Shown: positions 26,397-36,652, counted from the first letter of the stretch. The stretch is 64,000 bases of DNA from Bradyrhizobium sp. NP1 (GCF_030378205.1 NZ_CP127385.1:496001-560000); one strand, 5' to 3'. Made by a program: numbers and translations. Notes: generated from the letters alone by a model not told the origin.

Positions 26397-28253
26397 CTAG
26401 ATTCGCAACAGCGCGGCGGGGCGCGCCTCGCGGTACTGCGCGGCAAGGCGGATGGCTGCGTTGGGCGCGCCGAAGCCGGAATAGCTCCTGCGCTGAACGA
26501 TCTCGAAGAAGAAGCGTTCGTCGAACACGCGCGTATAAGCCTGGAAGAATTCGCCGCTCGCGTCGCGATCGTAGAGGATGTGATTGTCCCGCAGGGCGCT
26601 GGCCATTCCCGGCGCGAAGTCGTATTTCGCCTCCAGATCGTCATAGTAGTTGCCGGGGATGTCGAGCAGCGCCGCGCCGCGAGCACGGATGCGTGCAACC
26701 GTCGCGAAGATGTCGCTCGAGGTGAACGCGATATGCTGGACGCCGGAGCCAAGATGTTCGGAAATGAAGCGCGCCGATGACGTGCGCGTCGCGGTCGATC
26801 CATTGAGCACGATGCGCACGCTTGCATCCGAATTGATGAAGGCCTGGCTCTGAACGAGCCCGACGGGATCGGCAACCTCGTGCTGCGGCAGGCGTTCAAG
26901 GTCAAGAACGCCGCCATAGAACAGCGCCCAGGACAGCATGTCACCATGCGGCATCGATTGCGAAATATGGTCGACGGCGGTGAGCGAGTTCGCCGCTGGC
27001 TCGGCTGCGACAGCCTCGAAATCCCGGTTCCAGTTCTCGCCGTCGCCGCGAACGAAATAGAGCAGGCTGCCGCCGACCCCGCGGATCGAGGGAATTTCCA
27101 GTTCGTCCGGTCCGACCGGCTGTCGGAACAGCGCGGCCTTCAAGGTCTCGGCGCGCGACATGACGGCGGTGGGATCGTCGACCTTCATGGCGATGGCGCA
27201 GACGCCCGAGCCGTGGGTGACGTAATGGGAGCGGGCAAAGCCGGTCTGCTCATAGTTGACCACGAGATCGATATCGCCCTGCGACCAATGTTCGACGCTC
27301 TTGCTGCGGTGCCTGCCGGTCAGCGCAAAGCCGAGTTGCGACAGAAGATTGGTCAGTTCTTCGCCGTGCGTGCGGTCGACGGCAAATTCCACGAAACCCA
27401 TGCCGCGGGTTTTCGTGCGCGGCGGGACCCTTGCCGATGATGGCGCGTGGGCGTCTTCCAGCAGCGCGAGCGAGCGGTAGCCGTCGATGGCGACGTTGGA
27501 GGCGAGCCCTGCGCGAAACGCGTCATTGAAGATTTCCAGCGACAGCGGGCCGCAATAGCCGGTCGCCGCAAGTGCGTCCATGAAATCGCCGACCGGCAGG
27601 TCGCCCTGCCCGGGGAACGAGCGGTGATGCCTGCTCCAGGACAGCACGTCGAGCTCGAGCTGCGGCGCGTCGGCAAGCTGAACCAGGAAGATGCGATCGC
27701 CGGGAATCGAAGCGATCGCCGAGAGCGGGAAACGTGGCGCGAGGGTGTGGAAGCTGTCGAGCACAAGGCCGACATTGGGATGGTCGGCGCGCCGCACGAT
27801 TTCCCAGGCGTCGCGATAATCGCTGACGTGCCTCCCCCAGGCGAGCGCCTCGAAGCCGACCCGAAGTCCGCGCGCTTTCGCGCGCTCGCCAAGCTCGCGA
27901 AAGTCGGCGGCGGCGCGGTCGATGCCGCCGAGCGCGGCCGGCGAGACGTTGCTGCAAACCAGCAGAAGGTCGGTGCCCAGCTCGCGCATCAGGTCGAATT
28001 TGCGCATCGCGCGCACAAGATTGCGCGCGCGCTGCGGCTCGGGCATGCCCTCGAAGTCGCGGAACGGCTGGTACGCACAGATCGAAAGCCCGAGATCGCG
28101 ACAGAGCGCGGCGACGTCGCGCGGCCGGCCGTCGAAGGCCAGCAGGTCGTTCTCGAAAATCTCGACCGCGTCGAATTTGGCGGCGGCAATGGCGCGCAGC
28201 TTCTCTTCGAGAGTTCCGCTGAGCGAGACGGTCGCGATCGCCCGTGTCACCAT
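26397..28253 (-). CDS. quiC: 3-dehydroshikimate dehydratase, two-domain (sugar-isomerase-like plus VOC)
   Basis: 618 residues. Residues 1-280 form a TIM barrel of the sugar-phosphate isomerase/epimerase family with metal ligands in VGFEALAWGRHV (Glu), GLVLDSFHTL (Asp), FLVQLADAP (Gln) and LSLEIFNDAF (Glu). The second half is a VOC/4-hydroxyphenylpyruvate-dioxygenase-like fold (GFVEFAVDRTHGEEL..., AVDHISQSMPHGDM, QHIAFTSSDIF, FFFEIVQRR). This fusion is the arrangement of Pseudomonas QuiC1, which converts 3-dehydroshikimate to protocatechuate. It is the last gene of the leftward quinate/shikimate cluster, 15 bases downstream of the dehydrogenase-like gene. Confidence 0.9.
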   Translation of the reverse strand: MVTRAIATVSLSGTLEEKLRAIAAAKFDAVEIFENDLLAFDGRPRDVAALCRDLGLSICAYQPFRDFEGMPEPQRARNLVRAMRKFDLMRELGTDLLLVCSNVSPAALGGIDRAAADFRELGERAKARGLRVGFEALAWGRHVSDYRDAWEIVRRADHPNVGLVLDSFHTLAPRFPLSAIASIPGDRIFLVQLADAPQLELDVLSWSRHHRSFPGQGDLPVGDFMDALAATGYCGPLSLEIFNDAFRAGLASNVAIDGYRSLALLEDAHAPSSARVPPRTKTRGMGFVEFAVDRTHGEELTNLLSQLGFALTGRHRSKSVEHWSQGDIDLVVNYEQTGFARSHYVTHGSGVCAIAMKVDDPTAVMSRAETLKAALFRQPVGPDELEIPSIRGVGGSLLYFVRGDGENWNRDFEAVAAEPAANSLTAVDHISQSMPHGDMLSWALFYGGVLDLERLPQHEVADPVGLVQSQAFINSDASVRIVLNGSTATRTSSARFISEHLGSGVQHIAFTSSDIFATVARIRARGAALLDIPGNYYDDLEAKYDFAPGMASALRDNHILYDRDASGEFFQAYTRVFDERFFFEIVQRRSYSGFGAPNAAIRLAAQYREARPAALLRI

Positions 28254-28268
28254 CGAATCATCCCCGAA

Positions 28269-29102
28269 CTAGTAGTGGATCTTCGCCACCGCGCGCAGCT
28301 CGTCGGCCGTCGTGGTGGAAAAGCCGAAAAACTCCAGATACGCCGGAATTTGCTCGAACAGCATGTCGGTGCCGACCTGGACTTCGCAATCGCGCTGGCG
28401 CACGGCGGCAAGGAACGGCGTGATCTCCTGCTTCATCACGACTTCGCCGACCAGCGTGTTGGGCGAGATCCGGGCAACATCCATCGGCAGCGGGTCGCCC
28501 GCGTTCATGCCGAGCGGGGTGGCGTTGACGACGATGTCGAACCCGGCCGGATCGCTGGACCCGACGATGACCTTCAAATTCGGGTAGTGCGCGCGGATCC
28601 GCTCCGCCAGTCCCGTCATCGAAGGGGCATGGGCGTCGTAGAGCGCGATTTCCCGGACGCCGGCCTTGGCAAAGGACGCGGCGATCGCCGATCCGACGCC
28701 GCCATTGCCGACCACCAGCACGCGTGCCGGGGCGAGCGCGCGTCCCTTGCGCAGGACGCTGCGCACAAAACCCTCGCCATCGAACATGTCGCCGATCAAT
28801 CGTCCGTCGGGGTCGAGGCGCACGGCATTGCACGCGCCCGCCACCTTCGCGGAGACGGATGCCTCGTCGAGCAATGCCATGGTCGCGACCTTGTGCGGCA
28901 TCGTCACCAGCGCGCCGATAATGTTGCTCAGCCGGAACAGCGGCCTGAAGAAGGATGCGTAGTCGTCCGCCTTGCATCCCATCGGCACGACCACGGCGTT
29001 GATGCCGCGCTTCTCGAACCAGGGATTGTAGATCATCGGCGCCTTGAACGACCCTGTCGGATAGCCGATATGCGCGATGAGTTTGGTGTAGCCGTCGATC
29101 AT
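28269..29102 (-). CDS. Shikimate/quinate dehydrogenase family protein
   Basis: 277 residues, the standard length for the AroE/YdiB family. The N-terminal substrate domain has GYPTGSFKAPMIYNPWFEKRGINAVVVPM and the catalytic Lys in LVTMPHKVATMALLDE. The Rossmann part has VVGNGGVGSAIAASFA. At the usual G-x-N-T-D-G position the sequence is GDMFDGEGF: Asp is kept but Asn-Thr is replaced by Met-Phe, so substrate or cofactor preference may differ from AroE. Next to quiC it is likely a catabolic enzyme oxidising shikimate or quinate rather than the biosynthetic AroE. Confidence 0.85.
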   Translation of the reverse strand: MIDGYTKLIAHIGYPTGSFKAPMIYNPWFEKRGINAVVVPMGCKADDYASFFRPLFRLSNIIGALVTMPHKVATMALLDEASVSAKVAGACNAVRLDPDGRLIGDMFDGEGFVRSVLRKGRALAPARVLVVGNGGVGSAIAASFAKAGVREIALYDAHAPSMTGLAERIRAHYPNLKVIVGSSDPAGFDIVVNATPLGMNAGDPLPMDVARISPNTLVGEVVMKQEITPFLAAVRQRDCEVQVGTDMLFEQIPAYLEFFGFSTTTADELRAVAKIHY

Positions 29103-29149
29103 AGAGCGTTCATTCAGCGCTGTTTGCGGTTGCTAGCTGTTTGCGGTTG

Positions 29150-30565
29150 TTAGCTGCTTGCGAGTGACGGCGCCGGGCCGCCGGTGTCCGGCTCGCTCCG
29201 GGCGCGCAGGCGATCATATTCGTCCTTGGGCAGCGGCGTCGCGTCGGGATTGCCGAGGTCGTTCAGGCGCAATCGGTAGGTTTCGCGCGCCGAGAAGGCT
29301 GCGATCGCGGCGATTGCGGCAACGCCGAGCGTGATGGCGCCGATCTTCAGCGGGATGCCGGTCGAGCCCGGAGGGGCCACGGCCGTGAACAGTGCCGGCA
29401 GGAAGGCGCTGATCGCGGTGCCGATATTCTGGCCGATCGCCATCGCGGACACCCGATAGCGGGTGCGGAACAGCTCCGGGTAGAACGCCGGGAATACGGC
29501 GTTGTAGCCCTGATAGACTATTCCCCACATCAGGAGCGAGGCGATGATCGCCATCCAGACGTCGTGGATGCTGATGGCATAGAGATAGGCGAACGACAGC
29601 AGCGCGGCGACCAGCGAGCCGATGATCATCGGCGGACGGCGGCCGATCCGGTCGGACAGCGCGCCGACGAATGGAATGAACAGCACGGCGAGGATATTCC
29701 CGGCCACGGGGATCCAGAGATAGATCTCCTTCGCAAAGCCGATGCCGTAGGCCGGCTGCACCGCGTAGGCCGCGCCGAAGATGGCCGCGACGACGGGGAT
29801 GACGTTCATCAGCGCCATGCAAGCCACGCGCAGGATGTCGGCCCAGCTGCTCCTGAAGGCCTCGATGATCGGCGTCCGGGCGACCTTGCCCTCTTCCTCG
29901 GCCCGCTCGAAGGCCGGGGTCTCGTTGACCTCGCGGCGGATGATGTAAGCGGCGACGATGACGACGATGCTCATCAGGAACGGGATGCGCCAGCCCCAAC
30001 TGTTGAAGGCTTCGCTCGGCAGATAGGCCGCGAGCGGCAGGAACACGGCGGCGGCAAAGATCTGGCCGGCCTGCACGCCCTGCAGGCTGAAGCTCGCATA
30101 GTAGCCACGCCGGCCGAACGGCGCATGTTCGAGGATCATGGAGCTCGCGCCAGAGATTTCGCCGGCCACCGCAAAGCCCTGGATCAGGCGCAGCGCAACC
30201 AGCAGGATCGGCGCCCAGATGCCGACCTGCTGGTAGGTCGGCAGCACGCCGACCAGCATGGTCGACGCCCCCATCACGAACATGCAGAGCAGGAGCACGT
30301 TGCGCCGCCCATGGGTGTCGCCCCAATGGCCGAGCACGAAGGCGCCGATCGGACGGGCGACATAGCCGACGCCGTAGGTCGCGAGCGACGCGATGATCGC
30401 AACGGTGGGATTCTGGGATGGGAAGAAGATCTGCGGGAACACCAGCGAGGCCGCGGTCGCATAGATGAAGAAGTCATAATATTCGAGCGCGGAACCGATC
30501 CATCCGCTCGCCGCCGCCCGCTTCGACTGGCGCAGATGCATTGGATGACTAGCCAATTCGGTCAT
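29150..30565 (-). CDS. MFS transporter, metabolite:proton symporter family (shikimate-type)
   Basis: 471 residues with 12 helices. The start region SGWIGSALEYYDFFIYATAASLVFPQIFFPS, GHWGDTHGRRNVLL and GVLPTYQQVGIWAPILLVALRLIQGFAVAGE are characteristic of the MHS family (ShiA, KgtP, ProP). Given its place between a LysR gene and the dehydrogenase-like/quiC genes, import of shikimate or quinate is the best guess. The tail (LASS) overlaps nothing. The substrate has not been shown. Confidence 0.88.
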   Translation of the reverse strand: MTELASHPMHLRQSKRAAASGWIGSALEYYDFFIYATAASLVFPQIFFPSQNPTVAIIASLATYGVGYVARPIGAFVLGHWGDTHGRRNVLLLCMFVMGASTMLVGVLPTYQQVGIWAPILLVALRLIQGFAVAGEISGASSMILEHAPFGRRGYYASFSLQGVQAGQIFAAAVFLPLAAYLPSEAFNSWGWRIPFLMSIVVIVAAYIIRREVNETPAFERAEEEGKVARTPIIEAFRSSWADILRVACMALMNVIPVVAAIFGAAYAVQPAYGIGFAKEIYLWIPVAGNILAVLFIPFVGALSDRIGRRPPMIIGSLVAALLSFAYLYAISIHDVWMAIIASLLMWGIVYQGYNAVFPAFYPELFRTRYRVSAMAIGQNIGTAISAFLPALFTAVAPPGSTGIPLKIGAITLGVAAIAAIAAFSARETYRLRLNDLGNPDATPLPKDEYDRLRARSEPDTGGPAPSLASS

Positions 30566-30662
30566 GTTTGCTTCCTCCAGCGCTTGTTGTCGGCAGCCCT
30601 TCGACGGGCCTTTTATTTGCGATGGACCAGACCATATCGCCGTGACCGGCTAACACAATTAC

Positions 30663-31610
30663 TCATTTATGCGACGAACTTAACCTCATGTTATTTTGCG
30701 GGCGACGCGCCTTTTGCCCCGGTCCGACCGCTTCCATCTCCGCGCGCAGGCAGGCGATGAAATGCGTCGCGTAAGGCGAAAGCGGCGCGCCGCGCTTGAT
30801 CGCGATGAAGGTGTCGAACCGCGTTGGCTCCGTGATCTCCAGGATGCGCACGCCGGGGATGTTGCCATGCGCGACCGAAAACTGGTCGATCACGGCAATC
30901 CCGAGCCGTGCCTGCACCAGCGAGCAGACTGTATTGCCGAAGCGCGCGCGGATCGTGATGTCATAGGGCAGTTTGTTGCGCGCAAACAATTCCGCCATGA
31001 TGCGTCCATAGGGATCGGTCGGCTCGATTCCGATCAGCGGAAACCGCGTCATCTCGGCCGCCGAGATTTTCCTGCGTTCGGCGAGCGCGTGGCCTTCCGG
31101 CACGATGCAGAACAGCCGGCCGGAGGCGAGCGGCAGGAAATCGAGCGCGGGATGATCGAGCCGGTAGCTGATCGCGGCGCAGTCGCCCTTGCCGAGCAGG
31201 AGGTAGTCGATCGCCTCTTCGATCTTCAGGATGTTGATGTCCATCCTCAGGTCGGGATAGCGGCGCCGCGTCTTCTCCACCGCGCGCGGCACCATCACCT
31301 GTGCGATGCTGGGCACCGAGCCGATCCGAAGCTCCGACAGGTCACCGCGGCCGATCTTGCCGATGACGTCGGTCAGATCATCGACCTTCTTGTAGACCGC
31401 GTTGATCTGCTCGAAGATGAGTTGCGCATCCGCCGTCGGGAAATAGCGGCCGTTCTGCCGCGTGAAGAAACGGATGCCGAGCGAGCGCTCGGTATATTTG
31501 ATCAGACGGCTGATGCCCGGCGCCGAGACGTTGAGAAGTTTTGCCGCGCCGCTGATCGTGCCCGAGATCATCACGGCGCGAACCACTTCGATCTGTCGGA
31601 GCGTCATCAT
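30663..31610 (-). CDS. LysR-family transcriptional regulator
   Basis: 315 residues. The N-terminal HTH (MTLRQIEVVRAVMISGTISGAAKLLNVSAPGISRLIKYTERSLGIRFFTR) and the periplasmic-binding-like effector domain are normal for LysR. Unusually for the family, it is transcribed in the same direction as its likely targets (MFS, dehydrogenase, quiC), 97 bases upstream of the transporter. It is the probable inducer-responsive activator of the quinate/shikimate cluster. A second start codon (ATG ATG) lies at the same place. Confidence 0.87.
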   Translation of the reverse strand: MMTLRQIEVVRAVMISGTISGAAKLLNVSAPGISRLIKYTERSLGIRFFTRQNGRYFPTADAQLIFEQINAVYKKVDDLTDVIGKIGRGDLSELRIGSVPSIAQVMVPRAVEKTRRRYPDLRMDINILKIEEAIDYLLLGKGDCAAISYRLDHPALDFLPLASGRLFCIVPEGHALAERRKISAAEMTRFPLIGIEPTDPYGRIMAELFARNKLPYDITIRARFGNTVCSLVQARLGIAVIDQFSVAHGNIPGVRILEITEPTRFDTFIAIKRGAPLSPYATHFIACLRAEMEAVGPGQKARRPQNNMRLSSSHK

Positions 31611-31642
31611 CGCCCGTCAGGATAACGCAACAGCCGGGTTGC

Positions 31643-32224
31643 TCAATACGCCTCTTTCTCGTCCGCCTCCCTGCTGGTCTGGACGAGGCCGAGGCTTTTC
31701 TCGACCTTGCCGAGCAGGCGGGCGAATTCCTTGCGCTCCTGTGCCGAGAGGCAGGTCAGGATCTCCCGCTCCTTGCGCAGGAGCCGCGGGATCAGGTCTT
31801 CATAGAGGATGCGGCCCTTGCGTGTCAGGCGCAGGCGGAACTCGCGGCGGTCGGCCTCGTTCTCGACCCGCTCGATGACCTCGCGTTCCAGCAGCGCGGT
31901 GACGGCGCGGCTGATGGTCGATTTGTGCGTGCGCGTGCAGTGCGAAATGTACTGCGCGCTGCAAGGTTCGCGGCGGAAACCGAGCGTCGCCAGCACCCGC
32001 CATTCCGGAATGTCGAGGCCGTAGCGCGCGGCGTATTCGATCGACAGTGCGGCCGAGACCTCGGCCGCGAGCCGGTTGAGGCGGAACGGCACGAAGCCGA
32101 ACAGGTCCAGCCGCTCTTCGTCGTCGCGTTCGTCGCGCCCCGGATCGATCGCAGCCGCGGACCGGGCCCGGGACGGCGCTCTCGGCAGGGCCCTTGACGA
32201 ATCTTTTGGCAATTCCTTTGGCAA
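31643..32224 (-). CDS. MarR-family transcriptional regulator
   Basis: About 193 residues. The core is a winged HTH (FGFVPFRLNRLAAEVSAALSIEYAARYGLDIPEWRVLATLGF, YISHCTRTHKSTISRAVTALLEREVIERVENEADRREFRLRLT). The start is unclear: a TTG at 32224 has GGAG eight bases upstream, but the N-terminal 35 residues are poorly conserved-looking. It is divergent from the flavin monooxygenase/hmgA operon with a promoter and an inverted repeat between them, so it probably represses that operon in the absence of an aromatic ligand. Confidence 0.85.
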   Translation of the reverse strand: MPKELPKDSSRALPRAPSRARSAAAIDPGRDERDDEERLDLFGFVPFRLNRLAAEVSAALSIEYAARYGLDIPEWRVLATLGFRREPCSAQYISHCTRTHKSTISRAVTALLEREVIERVENEADRREFRLRLTRKGRILYEDLIPRLLRKEREILTCLSAQERKEFARLLGKVEKSLGLVQTSREADEKEAY

Positions 32225-32243
32225 AGAATCGCTCCGAATTGAG

Positions 32244-32292
32244 TTGACGGCCGGGCGGGTCCGGCTAAAATAGTTGCAAGTGAGACTAATTT
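32244..32292 (+). promoter_or_regulatory. Sigma70-like promoter and candidate MarR operator for the hmg operon
   Basis: TTGACG (32244-32249) and TAAAAT (32266-32271) are spaced by 16 bases, a good sigma70-type pair reading towards the monooxygenase gene. An inverted repeat AAATAGT...ACTAATTT (32268-32292) overlaps the -10 and the start-site region, where a repressor would block transcription. The binding protein is presumed to be the divergent MarR. Confidence 0.5.
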
Positions 32293-32336
32293 AGCAGACC
32301 CGCTTCGTCCTGACCAGAGCCTTGAGGTTTTCGCGC

Positions 32337-33962
32337 ATGGCGCAGGCCAACGATAAGGCAAAGACCCAGTTCGGCTATCGCCGTCACCCCGATCAGGACC
32401 GCGCCGCGGCCGCCGTCGCGGAGCACGCGATCGTGGTGATCGGGGCAGGTCCGATAGGGCTGTCGCTGGCGATCGATCTCGCGCAACGCGGCCAGTCCGT
32501 GGTGCTGCTCGACGATGCCGACCGTATCGGCGAGGGCTCGCGCGCGATCTGCTTCTCCAAGCGCTCGCTGGAATTCTGGGACCGGCTCGGGGTCGGCGAC
32601 CGCATGGTCGACAAGGGCGTGGTGTGGAGCGTCGGAAGAATCTTCCACGGCGATTCCCAGCTCTACCAGTTCAACCTGCTGCCGGAGGAGGGACACAAGC
32701 GGCCGGCCTTCATCAACCTGCAGCAGTTCTATGCCGAGGCCTATCTGGTCGACCGGGTCGAGGAGCTGCCGGCGATCTCGTTGCGCTGGCGCAACAAGGT
32801 CGTCGGGCTCGAGCAGCGCAACGATTACGTCGCGCTGACGGTCGCGACGCCGGACGGGGCGTACCGCCTGCACGCCTCGTATGTCATCGCCTGCGACGGC
32901 GCCCGTTCCTCGCTGCGGCAGATGGTGGGTGCGGATTTCGCCGGCCAGGTGTTCGAGGACCAGTTCCTGATCGCCGACGTGAAGATGAGCGCGGCGTTCC
33001 CGACCGAGCGCTGGTTCTGGTTCGATCCGCCGTTCCATGCCGGCCGTTCCGCGCTGCTGCATCGCCAGCCCGACGATGTCTGGCGCATCGACCTGCAGCT
33101 CAATCGCGACGCCGATCCGATCGCCGAGAAGCGGCCGGAGAACGTGCGGCCGCGCATCGCGCGCATGCTCGGCCACGACAAGTTCGAGTTCGAGTGGATC
33201 TCGCTCTACAAGTTCCAGTGCCGGCGGATGGATCGCTTCATCCATGGCCGGGTGATCTTCGCCGGCGATTCGGCGCATCAGGTCTCGCCGTTCGGCGCGC
33301 GCGGCGCCAATTCGGGCCTGGAAGATGCGGAGAACCTCGCCTGGAAGCTCGATCGCGTGCTGTGCAAGGCCTCGCCGGCGAGCCTGCTCGAAACCTACCA
33401 CATCGAGCGCAGCGCGGCGGCCGACGAGAACATCCGCGAATCCACCCGCTCGACCGATTTCATGGCGCCCGCCACGCCGCAGGAGGCGCGGCTGCGGCGC
33501 GCGGTGCTGTCGCTCGCCAAGGAAACCGAGTTCGGCAAGCGCATGGTCAATGGCGGCCGCCTCTCGGTGCCCTCGGTCTATGAGACGCCGCTGTCGACGG
33601 CCGATGCCGATGCCTGGGAAGGCGGGCCGCGGCCGGGCACCTCGATGCCCGATGCGCCGGTCGCGAGCCGCTCCGGCAACGTCACGTTCCTGACCGACGC
33701 GTTCATCGCGCAAGGAACCGGCTTTGCGCTGCTCGAGTTTGGAAACGGGGTGGCGGTCGATCGGCCCGAGGACCTCGGCGCGATCCGCATCGGTGACGAT
33801 GACGGGCTGGTCGATGCGCAAGGCGTGGCGTGCGCCCGCTACGACGCCGCGCCGGGCAGCGCCTATCTGCTGCGGCCGGACGGCTATGTCGCGGCGCGTT
33901 TCCGCAAGCCCACCCGCGCGGCGCTCGAAGCGGCGCTGGCGCGCGCCGCGGGCCTGCAGTGA
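32337..33962 (+). CDS. FAD-dependent aromatic monooxygenase (PheA/TfdB class)
   Basis: 541 residues. Motifs: the dinucleotide fold AIVVIGAGPIGLSLAIDLAQRG, a DG motif (YVIACDGARSSLRQ) and the GD motif (GRVIFAGDSAHQVSPFGARGANSGLEDAENLAWKL). This is the para-hydroxybenzoate-hydroxylase fold with an extra C-terminal thioredoxin-like region (CARYDAAPGSAYLLRPDGYVAARF), as in phenol hydroxylases. As the first gene before hmgA and fahA it most likely hydroxylates an aromatic acid (for example 3-hydroxyphenylacetate) to homogentisate; the exact substrate is inferred. ATG at 32337 is chosen over the TTG at 32322. Second gene of the divergent MarR pair. Confidence 0.85.
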   Translation: MAQANDKAKTQFGYRRHPDQDRAAAAVAEHAIVVIGAGPIGLSLAIDLAQRGQSVVLLDDADRIGEGSRAICFSKRSLEFWDRLGVGDRMVDKGVVWSVGRIFHGDSQLYQFNLLPEEGHKRPAFINLQQFYAEAYLVDRVEELPAISLRWRNKVVGLEQRNDYVALTVATPDGAYRLHASYVIACDGARSSLRQMVGADFAGQVFEDQFLIADVKMSAAFPTERWFWFDPPFHAGRSALLHRQPDDVWRIDLQLNRDADPIAEKRPENVRPRIARMLGHDKFEFEWISLYKFQCRRMDRFIHGRVIFAGDSAHQVSPFGARGANSGLEDAENLAWKLDRVLCKASPASLLETYHIERSAAADENIRESTRSTDFMAPATPQEARLRRAVLSLAKETEFGKRMVNGGRLSVPSVYETPLSTADADAWEGGPRPGTSMPDAPVASRSGNVTFLTDAFIAQGTGFALLEFGNGVAVDRPEDLGAIRIGDDDGLVDAQGVACARYDAAPGSAYLLRPDGYVAARFRKPTRAALEAALARAAGLQ

Positions 33963-33973
33963 GGGTTTCGGTC

Positions 33974-34242
<269 letters not shown>

Positions 34243-34243
<1 letters not shown>

Positions 34244-35196
34244 TGGCGAAGGGTTTTGCGTCCACCGGCGATCTCGCCGAAAAGAAGGTGACCTTTTCCG
34301 AGATCGGTCCCGATCTCTATGCCTTCACCGCCGAGGGCGATCCGAACTCTGCCGTCATTGTCGGCGAGGACGGCTGCCTCGTGTTCGACGCGCAGGCGAC
34401 GCCGGCGATGGCGAGCAAGGTGATCGAGCGTGTGAAGAAGGTCACCGACAAGCCGATCAAATATGTCGTGCTGTCGCATTACCACGCGGTGCGCGTGCTC
34501 GGGGCCTCGGCCTACAAGGCGCAGGCCATCGTCGCCTCGCAGGAGACCTATCGGCTTGTCGCCGAGCGAGGCAAGCAGGACTGGGATTCCGAATATGGCC
34601 GCTTTCCCCGCCTGTTCCAGGACGCGCAGAGCATCCCCGGCCTGACCTGGCCGACGCTGACCTTCGAAGGCCAGATGTCGCTCTATCTTGGCAAGCGCGA
34701 GGTGCGGCTGATGCAGCTCGGCGCCGGCCACACCTCGGGCGACATCGTCGCCTGGGTGCCCGATGCCGAGGTGATGTTTTCCGGCGACCTGATCGAATAC
34801 CACTCCGCCTGCTACTGCGGCGATGCGCATTTGCGCGAATGGCCGGCGACGCTGAACGAGATCCGCGCCTTCAATCCCAAGGCGATTGCGCCCGGCCGCG
34901 GCGACGCGCTGAAGGGGCTTGCCACCACGCGCGAGGCGATCGCGATGACGCGCGACTTCGTCACGACCCTCTATAACGCGGCCGAGCAGTCGGTCGCCAA
35001 GGGCCGCAGCCTGAAGGACACGATGGCGGCGACGCGGGCGGTGATGGACCCGAAATTTTCGAGCTTTGCGATCTACGAGCACTGCCTGCCGTTCAACGTG
35101 TCCCGGGCCTTCGACGAAGCTTCGGGGATCGACGATCCCGTGATCTGGACCGCCGAGCGCGACCGCGAAATGTGGACCGCCCTGCAAGGAGGATGA
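34243..35196 (+). CDS. MBL-fold metallo-hydrolase of the homogentisate operon
   Basis: 317 residues. The fold begins [54 protein letters not shown], continues [38 protein letters not shown]. The first metal motif reads HYHAVRV instead of the usual HxHxDH, so the Asp/His of the second metal site is missing. Later ligands (GHTSGD, SGDLIEY) are present. It is therefore probably mononuclear or has lost hydrolase activity. The ATG at 34243 overlaps the DUF2783 stop by one base. It precedes hmgA and probably takes part in, or protects, the aromatic pathway. Confidence 0.85.
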
Positions 35197-35198
35197 CC

Positions 35199-36545
35199 AT
35201 GAACATCAACACCTCGCCTGACATGATCGTGAAAAGCTCCGCCCAGGTGACGCCGGGTTACATGTCCGGCTTCGGCAACAGTTTCGAGACCGAGGCGCTG
35301 CCCGGCGCGCTGCCGATCGGGCGCAACTCGCCGCAGCGCGCAGCCTACGGCCTCTATGCCGAGCAGCTCTCCGGCTCGCCCTTCACGGCGCCGCGCGGCA
35401 CCAATGAGCGTTCCTGGCTCTACCGCATCCGCCCATCGGTGAAGCATTCGGGGCGGTTCGCCAAGGTCGACGCCGGCCTGTGGCGCTCGGCGCCCTGCCA
35501 TGAATACGACCTGCCGATCGCGCAACTGCGCTGGGATCCGACGCCGCTGCCGAAGGAAGAGGTGACGCTGCTTCAGGGCATTCGCACCATGACCACCGCG
35601 GGCGACGTCAACGCCCAGGCCGGCATGGCCGCGCACGTCTTCCTGATCACCAAATCGATGGTCGATCAGCATTTCTACAATGCCGACGGCGAGATGATGT
35701 TCGTGCTGCAGCAGGGCAATGTCCGCTTCGTCACGGAATTCGGCCGCATCGACGCCGAGCCGGGCGAGATCGTCGTGATCCCGCGCGGGGTGAAATTCCG
35801 CGCCGAGATCCCGTCTGGTCCGGCGCGGGGTTATCTCTGCGAGAACTATGGCGGCGCCTTCACGCTGCCGGAGCGCGGTCCGATCGGCGCCAACTGTCTC
35901 GCCAATGCGCGCGACTTCCTGACGCCCGTCGCCTGGTATGAGGACAAGGACACGCCGACCGAGCTTTACGTGAAATGGGGTGGCTCGCTGTTCAGGGCCG
36001 AGCTGCCGCATTCGCCGATCGACGTCGTCGCCTGGCATGGCAACTACGCACCGTACAAATATGACTTGCGCCATTTCTCGCCGGTCGGGGCGATCAGCTT
36101 CGATCATCCCGATCCCTCGATCTTCACGGTGCTGACCTCGCCGTCGGAGACCGCGGGCACCGCCAATATCGATTTCGTGATCTTCCCGGAGCGCTGGGCG
36201 GTCGCGGAAAACACCTTCCGTCCGCCCTGGTATCACATGAACATCATGTCGGAGTTCATGGGCCTGGTTTATGGCGTCTATGACGCCAAGCCGCAGGGCT
36301 TCACGCCCGGCGGCATGAGCCTGCACAATTGCATGCTGCCCCATGGTCCCGACCGCGACGCCTTCGATCATGCGACCAACGGCGAGCTGAAGCCGGTGAA
36401 GCTTTCGGGCACGCTCGCCTTCATGTTCGAGACCCGCTATCCGCAGCGCGTCACCCAATATGCCGCCACCGCGGCGACGCTGCAGGATGACTACGCCGAC
36501 TGCTGGAAGGGCCTCGAGAAGCGGTTCGATCCGAAGAAGCCGTAA
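35199..36545 (+). CDS. hmgA: Homogentisate 1,2-dioxygenase
   Basis: 448 residues. It opens the ring of homogentisate to maleylacetoacetate in tyrosine and phenylalanine breakdown. The family signature [19 protein letters not shown] is near the N-terminus. The iron ligands are recognisable as His and Glu in [14 protein letters not shown] and His in [19 protein letters not shown] (35186-35192) lies six bases before the ATG at 35199, so that start is preferred to the ATG at 35193, which overlaps the preceding stop. The palindromic repeat 36554-36641 separates it from fahA. Confidence 0.97.
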   Translation: MNINTSPDMIVKSSAQVTPGYMSGFGNSFETEALPGALPIGRNSPQRAAYGLYAEQLSGSPFTAPRGTNERSWLYRIRPSVKHSGRFAKVDAGLWRSAPCHEYDLPIAQLRWDPTPLPKEEVTLLQGIRTMTTAGDVNAQAGMAAHVFLITKSMVDQHFYNADGEMMFVLQQGNVRFVTEFGRIDAEPGEIVVIPRGVKFRAEIPSGPARGYLCENYGGAFTLPERGPIGANCLANARDFLTPVAWYEDKDTPTELYVKWGGSLFRAELPHSPIDVVAWHGNYAPYKYDLRHFSPVGAISFDHPDPSIFTVLTSPSETAGTANIDFVIFPERWAVAENTFRPPWYHMNIMSEFMGLVYGVYDAKPQGFTPGGMSLHNCMLPHGPDRDAFDHATNGELKPVKLSGTLAFMFETRYPQRVTQYAATAATLQDDYADCWKGLEKRFDPKKP

Positions 36546-36553
36546 GCGCATTG

Positions 36554-36641
36554 GTCATCGCCGGGCTTGACCCGGCGATCCATCACTCTTCAAAGATTGC
36601 CCTTAAAGATGGATGCCCGGCTCAAGCCCGGGCATGACGAC
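36554..36641. repeat. Palindromic repeat between hmgA and fahA
   Basis: The left half is GTCATCGCCGGGCTTGACCC with GGCGATCCATC, and the right half GATGGATGCCCGGCTCAAGC with CCGGGCATGACGAC. The halves are near-inverted copies (CCGGGCTTGACCCGG / CCCGGCTCAAGCCCGGG). Its end lies 11 bases before the fahA start, so it sits in the leader of that gene. A related element is at 11602-11703. Confidence 0.8.
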
Positions 36642-36652
36642 TGGAGAATCAA

